From Paramecium tetraurelia (lineage: Eukaryota; Ciliophora; Oligohymenophorea; Peniculida; Parameciidae), in NCBI RefSeq assembly GCF_000165425.1, contig NW_001799012.1, forward strand, positions 4,159 through 68,158: DNA of 64,000 nt. The letters run 5' to 3'. This document shows, piece by piece, positions 50,719 through 62,134 of the stretch; within the stretch, counting starts at the first letter, position 1, and every line of letters begins with the position of its first letter. The translations under genes were made by a program, and so were the position numbers. The notes below the pieces were generated by a model that saw only the letters and a list, made by a program, of their open reading frames with translations, was not told where the DNA came from and did not search any database.

Positions 50719-51241
50719 ATGACAGTTAAATTAATTTAATTAAAGGATTTCAGATGAGAAGCTCTTTTAATTTGAGTATTCACATCATAGAATAAAATTG
50801 ATCATTTGAGGAGGTTAAAAATATTAAAGATAGCAAAAGGGGATTATGGGAATAAGTGAAATTTGGCAATTCAAAAGAAGTGGGAATTCTGGAGTCGGAG
50901 AGACGATTTGCAGGGTTTCACAATTGGATTTTGTATAACAATTCTATCATGAAAGAAAAGTGATCGTGTGCAAATAGGAAATATAAATTAAAATTAAAAT
51001 TCCAAGATGAATTGAGAAATTATTTATTGGTACTGAAATCTGATAAGAAATGAATTATGATTATAAATTTTAAGAATGTGTATGTTCATAAATTCAGTGC
51101 TCTTTCGCTGAGGAGTATTAGTGTTGGGGATGGTTGAGTGTGATTTTGTAATTGGTGATTCGATGAGTGTCTTTAGTTGAATGATTTTTGGTTTGAGTTT
51201 AAAATTACGGTAAAAAAAAAATATTGATTATTTATTAACTT
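50719..51241. other. Divergent intergenic region, nothing recognised
   Basis: About 520 bases between two divergent 5' ends, with locally higher G content (50830-50930) than other spacers. No gene, tRNA or repeat could be made out; it probably holds both promoters. Confidence 0.45.
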
Positions 51242-53487
51242 ATGGGAAGTGCCTTACAATGTGGGATCCAAAGAAGACCAAAGAAAAGCAGCACTCATAA
51301 ACTGGTTGCTCAAAAATACTTGGGAAAATGTAAGCATTGAAATTAGAGTGTAGTTGAACAATTTGAACTGGATATGCTTACTCTGATTTTCAAGGACTTG
51401 GCTTCGAGATAGAGTAATTCATTGTTAAGTAGAGATACATTCAATACCTTCTTTTAAATAATAGTTTGTAGCATATAGATTATTAATGTAGGGATTTTGG
51501 GGAGAACAAATATTTAATAAGTTCACAAACAAGCAGGAAGACTATATGAATTTTGACGAGTTTTTGGCAGGAATGGAAATGTACATCAAGTGCTCTGATG
51601 AATAGCGAATAGTGAATTTATTTCAGCTTTACGATTTACAAAACCAGAAAGGAATAGCGAAAAGTGACTTTCTATAGATGGTATGATAAGTGTTTGATAG
51701 AAATAGATGCAGAATTATCCCCAATATGAATTAAAGAAGATATGTGAAGATTAGCTATTTTTAGATGAATCTTTAATCATAGACGATTTTGGTAATCGAC
51801 GTAAGCATCGCCATAGGAAGTATAAGAATAGTGCAGATCTACTGGAATTGTCAGGTATATCTAAATGAATAATGAAAAAGTCTAACCATTTCGGAAACAG
51901 AGCTAGAATATTTCAGAGTGTTAATTCGACAGTTCAAATAAAATAATCTCAGAAGGTTAATAGAGTTGTTTTTCCAAGTAATCAGATGCCCTCTTTGTAT
52001 AAGACAGTATGATCTAGGAAAATGGAACAACGCAAAAACGATTTGGATTGTTAATAACAGCTTAAGTAAATAAGATAAACAAATTAGGTTGATGGTTAAA
52101 AGATAGAAATGTGTGTGAATTAAAGTGTATTGATTAAGAAATACGTAGACTTGGTGTATAAGAATAAGCACGATTAATTATTGTCATTGCAAGAATTCTA
52201 GGCTTTTATTGCGAAACATCCCAACTTAATCCAACCACTTTATGCAGCATTTAACTATAACATTTGGGGGATCACAGATAAATAGCCCAACTATAAATAA
52301 CTGTAAGAATGCGATGAATACAAAATAGAATGTTAATAATGTCAGGAGACTTATATAGAATCTCAAAGAAAAAGGAAATAAAACAGAAGCATTGCGAACT
52401 TTATCCCCATGTGCTTTTGGAGTATAGTAAAAAAGGAGAAGGTCCTTCAAAGGTGATTTGTTTGTAGGGTTTGATAATAGAGGAAAAGGCACACCAATAG
52501 GTTTAGAAGTATGGATTTGAAGTAATGCACGTTGGGAAATAGTACAAGGTTAAGAGTTATGAATGTTCCGATGATAAGCAATTTAGATTGTGGTAGAATG
52601 CATTGCAAGCTTATAACAAGTAAGTATTACATTATTATTGGAGTGGTGAGATAAGTAAGAAGTATTCCATTTTGGAGAAGATTGGACAGGGTCAATCCTC
52701 CATGGTGTATAAGTGTTAGGATAAATAGACAAAGGAGACCTACGCTTTGAAGATCATCAATAAACAACAGATCTCTTAAAATTAAGCAGATGCAATAAAG
52801 CATGAGGTGGAGATCATGAAGTTGATCAATCATCCGTACATCGTAAGATTAGTTGAGAGTTTTGAGAATAAGAGTCACATCTATTTAGTTACAGAATTGA
52901 TAAAGGATGGGGATCTCTATGATTATGTGGAGGAGAAGAAGTATTTGGCCGAGGAAGAGGCTGCCTTGGTATTGTCTTAGTTGATTGACGCCTTGGAGTC
53001 CATTCAATAAATGGGAATTGTACATCGAGATATCAAACCAGAGAACATAATGATAGTGTTGAATTAGAACACTATCAAGCAGGTGAAGATAATTGATTTC
53101 GGATTTGCCAATTATTTATCCATTCTGAATGAGAGGAAAGAGAACTTCGAGTGTGGGACCATGAATTACATTGCACCTGAAGTATATCAATAATGCAAAG
53201 AATTGACATCCAAAATTGATAACTTTGCCTTGGGAGGAGTGCTCTATTTCATGCTCTGTGGTTATGCACCTTTCTATTCAGAAATAGTCTTGGAAATCAA
53301 GGAGAATATTCTAGATGGCAATTATGATATTCAAGATGAGTTCTGGCAATGTGTAAATGATGATGTGAAAGAACTCATCGCTGGATTATTTGAAGTAGAT
53401 CCACTCAAAAGATTTTCACTCCAATAAGTGAAGGAGCATATTTGGATGAAGAAATTCCTGGAGAAACGCAAATCAAAAAAGAAATGA
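51242..53487 (+). CDS. CDPK7-like kinase: EF-hand region, PH domain, C-terminal kinase
   Basis: About 699 residues. Six introns (24, 28, 20, 26, 22 and 26 nt) give exactly 700 codons and join what otherwise looks like two genes. The N-terminus MGSALQCG carries a myristoylation glycine and a nearby palmitoylation-type Cys. Residues 40-150 are EF-hand-like (YMNFDEFLAGMEMY, LFQLYDLQNQKGIAKSDFLQM) but with weak calcium loops. A PH domain follows (SGDLYRISKKKEIKQKHCEL .. FRLWQNALQAYN). The C-terminal CAMK-type kinase has IGQGQSSMVYK, YALKIIN, HRDIKPENIMI, DFGFANY, CGTMNYIAPEV and DNFALGGVLY, all catalytic residues intact. The EF-PH-kinase order is that of apicomplexan CDPK7. Predicted to be membrane-anchored and responsive to phosphoinositides. 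The splice at about 51846-51871 (AAG acceptor) is inferred. Confidence 0.85.
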
Positions 53488-53554
53488 TATTATCTACAAA
53501 TTCACATTTTGAAATCCACATATCAACTAAATTATTAATATACCATATAAATAA

Positions 53555-54560
53555 TCACACACCCAAATTACCATATAAATGTATCACACTCTCCTATTTG
53601 TTCTTGTCCTAACACACTATAGCCAATATGAATTTGTTAGGATGGAAACAAAGATCAGATGGCTATCCCTCTAATTTTATCGAATCTATATGATCAGTCT
53701 TGCCAGCCAAACATCTGTCCACCTAATAGATGTATGCCTACTCTTCCAAACCAATTGCTGCTATGTATTTACTGTCAAAAACAGACATCGATTTAATCTC
53801 TGATTCCACTGTCACCAACTATCCTGCACATAATAAATCTGGTAATTGCCACAATATAATCAGAGAATCCTAAGCACCAGTATACATATGCTAACCATCC
53901 TTGCTGAATTTGCATTAAGTAATTCCAGCTCTATGGGCTTCCATCTAATGAAGAGGAGGCAATTAAGGATTGGTGACATCCATAAATTAAATCATGCCGA
54001 CTCCATTTTATTGACCAACTGCTACAAACACATCTTGGTCATACATGATGTTCTTCAATTCAAAATTTTTATCTTTATCTTTTGGTTAATACATTATTTA
54101 TCTCTCTCCTCCTTACATGTCCAAGAACATTATCTGTGTTTCCTTATTCTATTTAGTACCCACTGCCAATTCATTGCCATTTGGACTCCAACAGGCTATA
54201 CCCATTTATTCCTTCTTCTCTTGTCTTACACTCTATTTTGTGCGAATATCCCAAATTTTCACATACTCATTCGTTATTGAAGCTATTATGTCTGGCTGTG
54301 TCGGATGAAATAACAACTTCTCTAATTGCTCCGATCCTTGCTTCAAATCAGTTGATCTCTTAATGTTATTGCCATCAAATGACCAAATTTTAATTGTGGA
54401 ATCACTTGACGTAGCCAAATAACTTCCATTACAATTCCAATCCATTGATTTGATTGTCTTGCGTTCCTATTGAGTTTTCTCTCTCTATGAATTTTTTGGG
54501 TATTCTTTGAACTATTAATAAAACATATAATAAAGATTAATCCACCGCATTAATGTGCAT
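53555..54560 (-). CDS. THOC3: THO complex subunit 3 (WD40)
   Basis: A 323-residue model with one 34-nt intron after MHINA; length minus intron is a multiple of three. WD40 units are clear: IKSMDWNCNGSYLATSSDST-IKIWSFDG, LFHPTQPDIIASIT .. VKIWDIRTK, IACWSPNGNELAVGT, ITQCKFSKDGQHMYTGAQDS and LIILWQLPDL, closing with LCFHPNKFILAIVCQDK. Length and the ordered phrases SVEWN/KIWDIR/CWSPDG match THOC3 (Tex1), part of the THO complex that couples transcription to mRNA export. The gene converges with the CDPK7-like gene, with 67 bases between stops. Confidence 0.82.
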
Positions 54561-54618
54561 CAACCAAGATTACAGAATATATAACGATCATCATACTGTG
54601 AAAACTTAATATTAATAT

Positions 54619-55084
54619 TCAAATGGCAGCTAGAAGTTTTTACTTCTCAAGTTCTTTCTGTTACATCTCCTTCAACTTATCCTCAATCATTTGATTTTCA
54701 ATCACTTTCTTCATTCTGCCTCCGTAGTATGTAGCCAAGGCCTATATAACATAGAATCCCACAAACACCACTGCACAAACAATTGCGTATTATTTTGAAT
54801 TTCCCTTAGCTATTTTTAGATATTAGGTATATACCAGCCTCAATCAATCCATACCAAATAGGCAAACACATTCCCCAAGTGAACAGTGTCATCAATACAA
54901 CATAAAAGTAGTCAATGCATTCAAATGGGTAATAACCTGGTGTAGTTCCATGGAATTTAGGTTTATAGGCACCAAATTTTCTAAATTGATCATAATACTT
55001 AATTGCTTACCTAGTATATCCATCATCCAACATTGGGTCTTCTACAATGGTTGGATCAATTTTGTGGTAATCTTGTTAATCCAT
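54619..55084 (-). CDS. Small two-membrane-span protein, possibly mitochondrial
   Basis: A 146-residue model with one 25-nt intron near 54830-54855; length minus intron is a multiple of three. It starts MDQQDYHKIDPTIVEDPMLD. A soluble N-terminus with GAYKPKFHGTTPGYYPFECI precedes two hydrophobic segments (YFYVVLMTLFTWGMCLPIWY and YAIVCAVVFVGFYVIQALA). A charged coiled C-terminus follows (MIEDKLKEMQQKELEKQKL). Size, topology and the aromatic/proline-rich N-terminus resemble accessory subunits of ciliate respiratory-chain or ATP-synthase complexes, but I cannot match a specific one. Unknown function. Confidence 0.7.
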
Positions 55085-56110
55085 AGGATAAAAAAAATAA
55101 TTATATTAATGAATGTATTTATTCTGTGATTATAGTATAAATATAGAGAAATGTAATTGTTAAAAATAGCAATTAAAAATCATATTTGTAAAGAACCAAG
55201 ACCACATCATTAAAATCAGTTACAATAATTTCAAAATCAATTTCCTTGTTCCTTATTGACTCTCCATTAAAGTATGGTTGTGTTTTCTAACTCCAAAAAT
55301 AGATAAAAAGTTTATTCTTAAAAAATAACTTATTATATTTGCGAGAAATGATTTCTTCTTTAATTAGGTTTTGATTTCATATGCATGTATGAATATCCAT
55401 AAATTCAAGAGTAAAGAATCATCTATATATTGCATGTAATTGAAGTTTTATCAATAGCCAGTAAATAATAATCGTTTGGCTATTTAGGAACAAAAGGAAC
55501 TACAAACTAAACTCATCTTAATAATTCTGCAATTTAATATCCAAGAGTATTGACCTAAATATAGCCCATTTTACACCTCTTGAAAGATTTGAATATCAAC
55601 GCTAATTCTATTTTTGAATAAGTAAAATAGGAATTAATGATCTTATAGATGATAGTTTGTAGAAAAAAAAGGAAGGAAGAATTTATAATATGACTATGCA
55701 TAAATATGAAACATTATTTTACAATTAATAATGATAAAAACCTGTTTAGAACATTTAAATTTACTATCAGTTATAAAACCACAAAATGAGAGTTATTTCA
55801 AAAGTCAGTGAAACCAAGTAGGTATCTTGAAATAAGGATATTTTTGTAAAATACCAAAAAATGCAAAAATTTTTATAAAGATTACATAAAATACTAACTT
55901 AGGTTATTAATTTAATATAAAATTATAATTATTTAAATTTCTTTTATATAAACTAATATTATAATATATATTCATAATGCTATATATGATTTATATTGAT
56001 TTAAATAGTGATCTTCTTGATTGAGGGGATCTTAAAATATAAATTTAGTTTAATATATTGATATGAATATTTATGTAAATTAATTCTTATTAAACTTTAG
56101 AATTCTTACT
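55085..56110. other. 1-kb spacer, with a broken reading frame on the minus strand
   Basis: No intact gene. From 55569 down to about 55240 the minus strand reads one frame, MGYIQVNTLGYQIAELLR .. QFVVPFVPKQPNDYYLLAID .. ENTTILQWRVNKEQGN, interrupted by several TGA codons at places where Trp would fit. It may be a gene killed by TGG-to-TGA changes. The remainder (55600-56110) is AT-rich spacer with nothing recognised. Confidence 0.35.
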
Positions 56111-57982
56111 TCAGTAATGATTTTAATATTTTGATTATATAATATTGGATTATTACTATGATCTATTAACAGAAGCTAGGCCAGCAAAGAGTTGACTATT
56201 TAAAACTAAACCTTATTCTCCACTTTAAACTAAATCTTTTTATTAAATTGTGTTCCTTTTAATTACTTAAGTAGTAGCACCTAATCCAAACATTTCTAAG
56301 GTTGTTGGTTCTTGCAGAGCAATATCATTTTTGAATGGGTCCATAAGTATCTAATCATAAAAGTTTCCAGAATAAAATATGTTGAATTCATTTCTCTAAA
56401 CTGCAACCAAAGAAGTAGCGAGAATCATCAAGACTTCAGTGAAGATAGAGCTAAGATAGTAAGTTTTTGATACGTTGGAAGAGGGAATGAGGAAATGAAT
56501 TGGATTAGTACCCACAAAATTAGTCCAAGTAGTAAACCAAAGAAAGCAATAATTTCATAGACATATGTTTATTTATGTTTGTCAAATCTATTGACATAAC
56601 CCAAAAAGAAACCTAATTAATTAGAGAAAATGATTACCAGGAAATAGCAAATTGAAAATTGAAACCCATGCACATTTCTTTTTGTAAATATATCTAAAAT
56701 AAGGAAATTAGGCAGAAAGTGGAGTGTTGAAATATCTCAATGCAACACTATCCCATTCATATCTGACAGTTTAACTCAAATAAATTGAACAAAAAATATC
56801 AATTATCATGAGAGGTATAAAAAATTAGAGAGCATCTTTTAAAGATATTATCTTGAATAATTTAATGAATGATCCTAATATGCAGATGGATAAAAGATTG
56901 CTAACCTAAGGGTAATTAATATATAATACATACAAACCAAGGTTATTCATAATAGAGGTAAAAGAAAATCAATAAAGTGGATAATAAAATTGATATATAA
57001 TCCCTAATTTTTAAGCAATACACCTTTTGAGTCAAAATTGGGATAGTGTTTCTGAATTTACCAAAGATTTCATTGAAAAAATGGAATGAAGTGAGAACAC
57101 AAATTAAATATACCAATATTTTAATGACTTTCTCTGCCTTCTCTTGATAACTCATTGAGGTAAATAAAGCAATCAATAACAATCCCATGTAGGCCACAGC
57201 TTGAGGCCAATATAAATAAAATCCTTAGAAGGGACTTAGATCTACATTTTAGATGTTTTGTTCTTCAAATTACTTCCTTTTAGCTGGTGTTACAAAAGCA
57301 ATTCTAAATGAATAAATTTTTCCAAAAGTAGCTAAAATTATGATAACAATAGAATCAAATGTAATTAAAATGATATTGCTCCAATCAAATCTATAGTTTA
57401 TTTAATTTAGTACCTTTTTGGATGGAAACTGCCATCACAAATAAATTAATATTAGAAATTTAAACCCTAAAAGTCTTGAAATCGAATAAAGACATTTTAT
57501 ATACTCCAGTAATTGGTATTATTGACTTATCTCTCACAACTATGAATAAACTCAACGACTATGCTTTAATGAGGTTATAGAATAGGTAGAGCTGATAATT
57601 TAGGTGCAACAGGAATATCTTAATATTCTAAATAATCAGTTATTGTTAATTATCTCAAAATAATAGTCTCATTTTCATTGTTTGTTATGGTTAAGGGCAA
57701 TATAAATTTTTACCTACCATGTCCATGTAGATTTAAGGAATCTACTTTGTACTTTGTCAGATTGGTAGGACAACATGATAATAATGGGAATTGATCATAA
57801 TCAAAATATTTATTGATTTAGTTATTTTTGTAAATGGTTGCTGGCAGGTTTTCTTCAGGGTCTTGTTATTTAGGCATGAGAGTGCCAAATGAGAGTGTTA
57901 CATCTGGAAATGCAATGGTTGTTGTGATTATTTGAAATAGTATTATATTAAACATTAAATATAAAGTAAAATCAAATTTCAT
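56111..57982 (-). CDS. Signal-peptide-peptidase-like membrane protein lacking the GxGD aspartate
   Basis: A 589-residue model with four introns (23, 31, 25 and 23 nt), leaving exactly 590 codons. A signal peptide (MFNIILFQIITTTIAFP) and a beta-rich luminal domain of about 200 residues precede seven to nine membrane segments. The C-terminal half aligns in order with SPP/SPPL proteases: SLKDALQFFIPLMIIDIFCSIY (the YD motif, here ID), RYEWDSVALRYF, then SIFNLLFPGFFLGYVNRFD in place of GLGDIVIPG..RFD, and PLP where PAL is expected. The second catalytic Asp is therefore Asn (codon 56651-56653). If the alignment is right it cannot be a normal aspartyl protease and may be a pseudoprotease chaperone. 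Its start overlaps the upstream gene's stop; an alternative ATG at 57955 avoids this. Confidence 0.72.
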
Positions 57983-58814
57983 ATTCCTTAATTTTAGTTT
58001 GAAGTAGTTAATTCAATTGTTTTTGATCTTCAATCTTCTTGACAAGCTTTTTAATGATTAATTTTTATAAGATGATAATTTCATCCTTATCAGGTATTCT
58101 AACATCTTCATCTGCATCCTCAATGTGATTTAATAAACTCTATTCTAATTCAGGTAGAACATCGTTATGCTAGACTTAAAGTCCTCTTAAAAGTTATATC
58201 ATCTATAGGTAGGTGTCATTAATTTTGTCTTTGGAACGGGCATGAACTTCATTTCCATCTTTGGCAACTTTGAATTTATGCTATAATTCTTCTTTTTGTT
58301 TTTGAATTTCTTCATATTATTGCTTGCAATTGTTCATCTATTTTGTCATTTACTTCATATCATTCAAAATGACCTGCTTTTCCTTTTTAATTAACCCCAA
58401 AATTCCAACAATCCCTTGTTATAATTCTGGAGGCTGTTATTAGTGTTCTTCTACTTATTTTTAAGTATCCTAAAATAGACTGGCACTGCAAACAGATTTG
58501 TCTTTTACTTCAAATTCATATTGACTTAGTGATCGATCTATTTGAGTTGAATTGTCAGTTTGATGATGACTACTTAGAGAATAGCATTGTTGTCTTTTTG
58601 GACTTGGACTAGTTTGCAATCGCAAATTTTTTAGTTTTGAATAACTTAATTTAGGTTATTTAAAGAGAGGAGAATATGATTACTTTGCTTATTATTTTTT
58701 AGGTTCCAAGATAGAGGCAGTATTTTTTCGATTCTTTTATAGAAAGTCTTAATATTGTTTAATAAAAGAATTCTAGCTGGCTTATGAACGAGGCTTAAAA
58801 TAAGGCATGTTCAT
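57972..58814 (-). CDS. Coiled-coil protein, unknown
   Basis: An intronless 280-residue frame. Residues 1-110 are basic and Ser-rich (MNMPYFKPRSQASQ, RLQTSPSPKRQQC), probably disordered. Residues 125-280 are helical and coiled (LIKKEKQVILNDMKQMTKQ, YEEIQKQKEELQHKFK, IIILQKLIIKKLVKKIED). No family recognised. Its TGA at 57972-57974 lies inside the first codons of the SPPL-like gene on the same strand, so either the latter starts lower or the two overlap by 11 bases. Confidence 0.72.
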
Positions 58815-58838
58815 GTTAATAATGATATTAATTAAATT

Positions 58839-59163
58839 TCATTCCAAAAATATTTTCTTTTCTTTTAAATATTTTGTAAATTCTTATTCGATCACTTGTC
58901 TTTCAGCTCTCATCATACTATATTTGACAAGAAAGAGGTAATAATCATCAGCAGTAAAATTGAAATTGAAGAATGCTTATGGATTCTACTTCATTTCATC
59001 AATCAAGATGTCTTTTTGTATTTTACTTTCTAGGATGACAATTGTTGTTACCTAATTTGCTGCAGATTTCTTAAGCTTACTCTAGATCCTGGAATTACTC
59101 CAAGGTACACTTTTCTCCGATTCTGGGAAGGGTGCCTTCTATGTCATCATAACTCTTATTCAT
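58839..59163 (-). CDS. Small hypothetical protein
   Basis: A 100-residue model with one 22-nt intron near 59031-59052; length minus intron is a multiple of three. It is all-helical and charged (TLEQFQDLEQAQEICSKLES, DDYYLFLVKYSMMRAERQ, FTKYLKEKKIFLE). Family not recognised. It sits 24 bases upstream of the coiled-coil gene on the same strand. Confidence 0.6.
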
Positions 59164-59261
59164 TAGAAATAATAAATAATATATTTAGTGCAGAAGAGTG
59201 ACAATGGAAGTATTAATAATTAATAAATCTTATTGTACTTATTTCTATATATATTATTTTA

Positions 59262-59911
59262 TCAAATTTCTAAACGCTTTTCACTAACATAGATTCCATC
59301 CAAGAATTGTCTAATATCCTTGTTCTTGACAGCACAAGCTTAATGAATAAGTGCACAGGTGAGTGAAACGTTATTCGAAATCGTTTCCTTAGAGTGTCAA
59401 GACATCTATAGTGGGTATATTAAGATTTTATTACTCTTCTCTTCAGCTTCATTTCTGGTGATGGTCACTCCTGGAAGGCATTTGATAGTTCTGATGATCT
59501 TTTCTCCGAGGAAATTCTTGATTTCAACGCCTTGTCCATTACCAATGAGGTTGATAATGATTGGAAAGTGAGCATATGCCAATACCATCTTGAATTTATA
59601 ACCTGTGGTAACACCTCTAATCATGTTTCTAATTTGAGAGGCAACTGAATTAACTTGGCATCTTTATTTTCTGTATGATTGCCACATCCTAACACTGACT
59701 CTGGATTTGGCAACATTGTTCTTCTTATTCACTTTCTTTGAAACTTGGATGTCCAAAGCAGAATGTCTGAAATTTTTGGTCAATTCCCCTCTGGGTCCTA
59801 AGAGACGATAAAACATGACTCAATACCCTTAACTTTGACCACCTTGGATTTCTAAGTGATCTCAATCTTTTCAGGAATTGGAACATGCTCCTCAGTCAGG
59901 ATGTATTTCAT
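59262..59911 (-). CDS. RPL9: Ribosomal protein uL6, with an apparent +1 frameshift
   Basis: About 196 residues. Two 29-nt introns are required. The sequence is unmistakable uL6 (eukaryotic L9): [70 protein letters not shown], then DVLTLQGNDFE and [31 protein letters not shown]. Between GNDFE and VSLTC one extra base is present (59367-59375); length minus introns leaves a remainder of one. So the frame must shift by +1 there, or the sequence has an inserted base. uL6 is an essential large-subunit protein near the GTPase centre, so a true inactivating mutation in a single-copy gene is unlikely; a second functional copy elsewhere or an assembly error is the simplest view. Confidence 0.9.
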
Positions 59912-59946
59912 ATCTTTTAATTCTTTTAATTAAAAATATTTGAAGT

Positions 59947-62047
59947 ATGAATCCTTATTCTTCTAATTTTGATTGTATTAAGCATATTAATACACTCTTT
60001 CCCAATGAACAATCACTTGTGGGCATCGATACTGAAATTGAGAAGCTCCAATCTGAGCTTACTCAACTATAATCCGAATTATAAGAGGACATACATGAAC
60101 ATGCAGTCATGCAAAATAAAATATGGAGAGATGTCTAAGATGTAGAATAACTCTCTCAAGGAATAGTCACAGAAATTCAAGAAATCAAATAGAAGGCAGA
60201 AAAAAGTGAAGACCTGGTTTATTCAATGTGCAAAGATATCAAATCATTAGACATTGCAAAAAGAAATCTGACATTTTCAATTGCTGCCCTTAAAAAATTT
60301 ATTATGATGTTAACAGCAATTGAAAAATTGAAAGAACATTGCAAAGAAAAGAAATATGCAGAAGTAGCTAATCTACTCTCAGCATTTACTGAATTATCAC
60401 AATATTTTGTGAAATTTTAAAACATTCCATAAATTTTAGAGATAACAGGAGAAAAAGAATAACTGATTAAGGATTTGAAGCTATAATTAATTGATGATTT
60501 CATCATGTTCTAAAAAGGCACTAATTTAATGCAAATTAAAGATCTATAAGATGCATGTCAAACAGTTGAACATCTGGGATTGAAATTCAGAGATGAATTG
60601 GTTCAGAAAGTATGCAAATACATTATATCTCCTTATTAAGAATTGTTTCAATAGATTGAAAACAGAAGTTTGGAAACCACAGAAAGAAGGTATGCTTGGA
60701 TGGCTAGAGTCATTAAAGATTTTGACACAAAAGCATAAAATGTATTCCCAGAATACTGGGCAGTACACTGTCAGATTTATTATGAGTTTTGTGCTGTGAC
60801 TAGGTTATAAATAACTGATATCTTGGAAACCCTTAAGGATTTGGATGTTGCTGTATTAATGAAAGCATTACAAGCCACTCTAAAATTCGAATAGAAACTC
60901 AATGATGAAATGAAGAAAAGATACGAAGAATGGCTAGGCAAAAAGAATAGCAATCAATTTGCCATCTCAGAATTACCAAAAATTAAAGGAGCCATTTCTG
61001 ATAGTTTTGAACCCTATTTACGACCTTATATAGATAGTGAGGAGAAAGAGTTAATGTAACACATCTAAACTATTTTAAACTCAGATAAATTGGATGTTGA
61101 AGGAGACTTGAAAATGTTGAATTCATCTATGAGTATGTTTGCCTACTTTAAATAAATGCTCAAAAGGGCATCACAATATAGCAGAACACAGGTTATGTTT
61201 GATATTTAAAAACTAATTAAGAAGGCTTTGAAGAGGTATTCAGATGAGATTACATTCAAAATAAATTAGACTCGAAATAATGAACAATTTTCATAGATCT
61301 ACTGTTGTTTTGTGATTAACACTGCTGAATATTGTAAAGAGACCATCCCAGCATTATAGGAGAGTATGGTATAACATCTCGATTCCCCTTTTTCTGATCA
61401 AGTAGAATTATCAAATGAGGAAGAATACTTCAATTAAATGATGAACAAATCAATCGAGACTTTATTAGTGTACGTTGATTCTAAAATAGATTAATTCTAT
61501 CAATAAATGCTAAAGATTGATTGGAATGAATTCGAGAATATGGGAGATGCATCTAAATATATTAGAGACACCATATCCTTTTTGGAGGGACACATTAAAA
61601 TAATAAAAGATTTATTATCAGAGTCCTATCTAATATTTTATTTGAATAAACTTGTTGTGTATCTGAATAATAAGTTTATAAATTCTGTTTTCAGAATTAA
61701 AAAAATCAGTGAGGTATTTTATGAATAATACTTAAATTTAGATTGGATTATCCTAGTTGATGTTGGATGTTTCAGAATTGAAGACAAATTTAGTGAGAAT
61801 CTCAAAATTGAAGTAAGAGTCTAAATCACAATAATCATTCAATAATTTTGTATAGAAGACATTGTCAAGGAGTGATTCTATTTTAAAATTGATTTAGATG
61901 AGTATTGAAAAATTCGTCGAGAATTTCCCAGATTATGCTAAGAAATATGAATCTGCTCCTACTGATTTAGATAAGATTCTAGGTCTTAAACAATTAAGAA
62001 GACAAGATGTTCCCTAATTAAGTAAGTTTTTCACAAAGATTAATTGA
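59947..62047 (+). CDS. VPS53: VPS53, GARP/EARP tethering-complex subunit
   Basis: A 690-residue model with one 28-nt intron near 61713-61740; length minus intron is exactly 691 codons. The N-terminus carries the VPS53 hallmark IKHINTLFPNEQSLVGID, followed by a coiled coil, KAEKSEDLVYSMCKDIKSLD, AKRNLTFSIAALKKFIMML and YAEVANLLSAFTELSQYF. The helical rods follow and the C-terminus reads DLDKILGLKQLRRQDVPQL. VPS53 with VPS51, VPS52 and VPS54 tethers endosome-derived vesicles to the trans-Golgi. Length is near the usual 700-830. The gene starts 35 bases from the divergent uL6 start, so the two share a very short promoter region. Confidence 0.92.
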
Positions 62048-62134
62048 TTAATATTATTATAATTATAATGTTAAATAATTGTGATGAATTGCACATCTTA
62101 AGGCTCCCAAAAATTGTGAATACTTTTGCAAAAG

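Noticed and set aside
51870-53487. Separate kinase gene starting at the ATG near 51872
   Set aside because: Six small introns join it to the EF-hand part with exact frame, and the combined domain order matches CDPK7.
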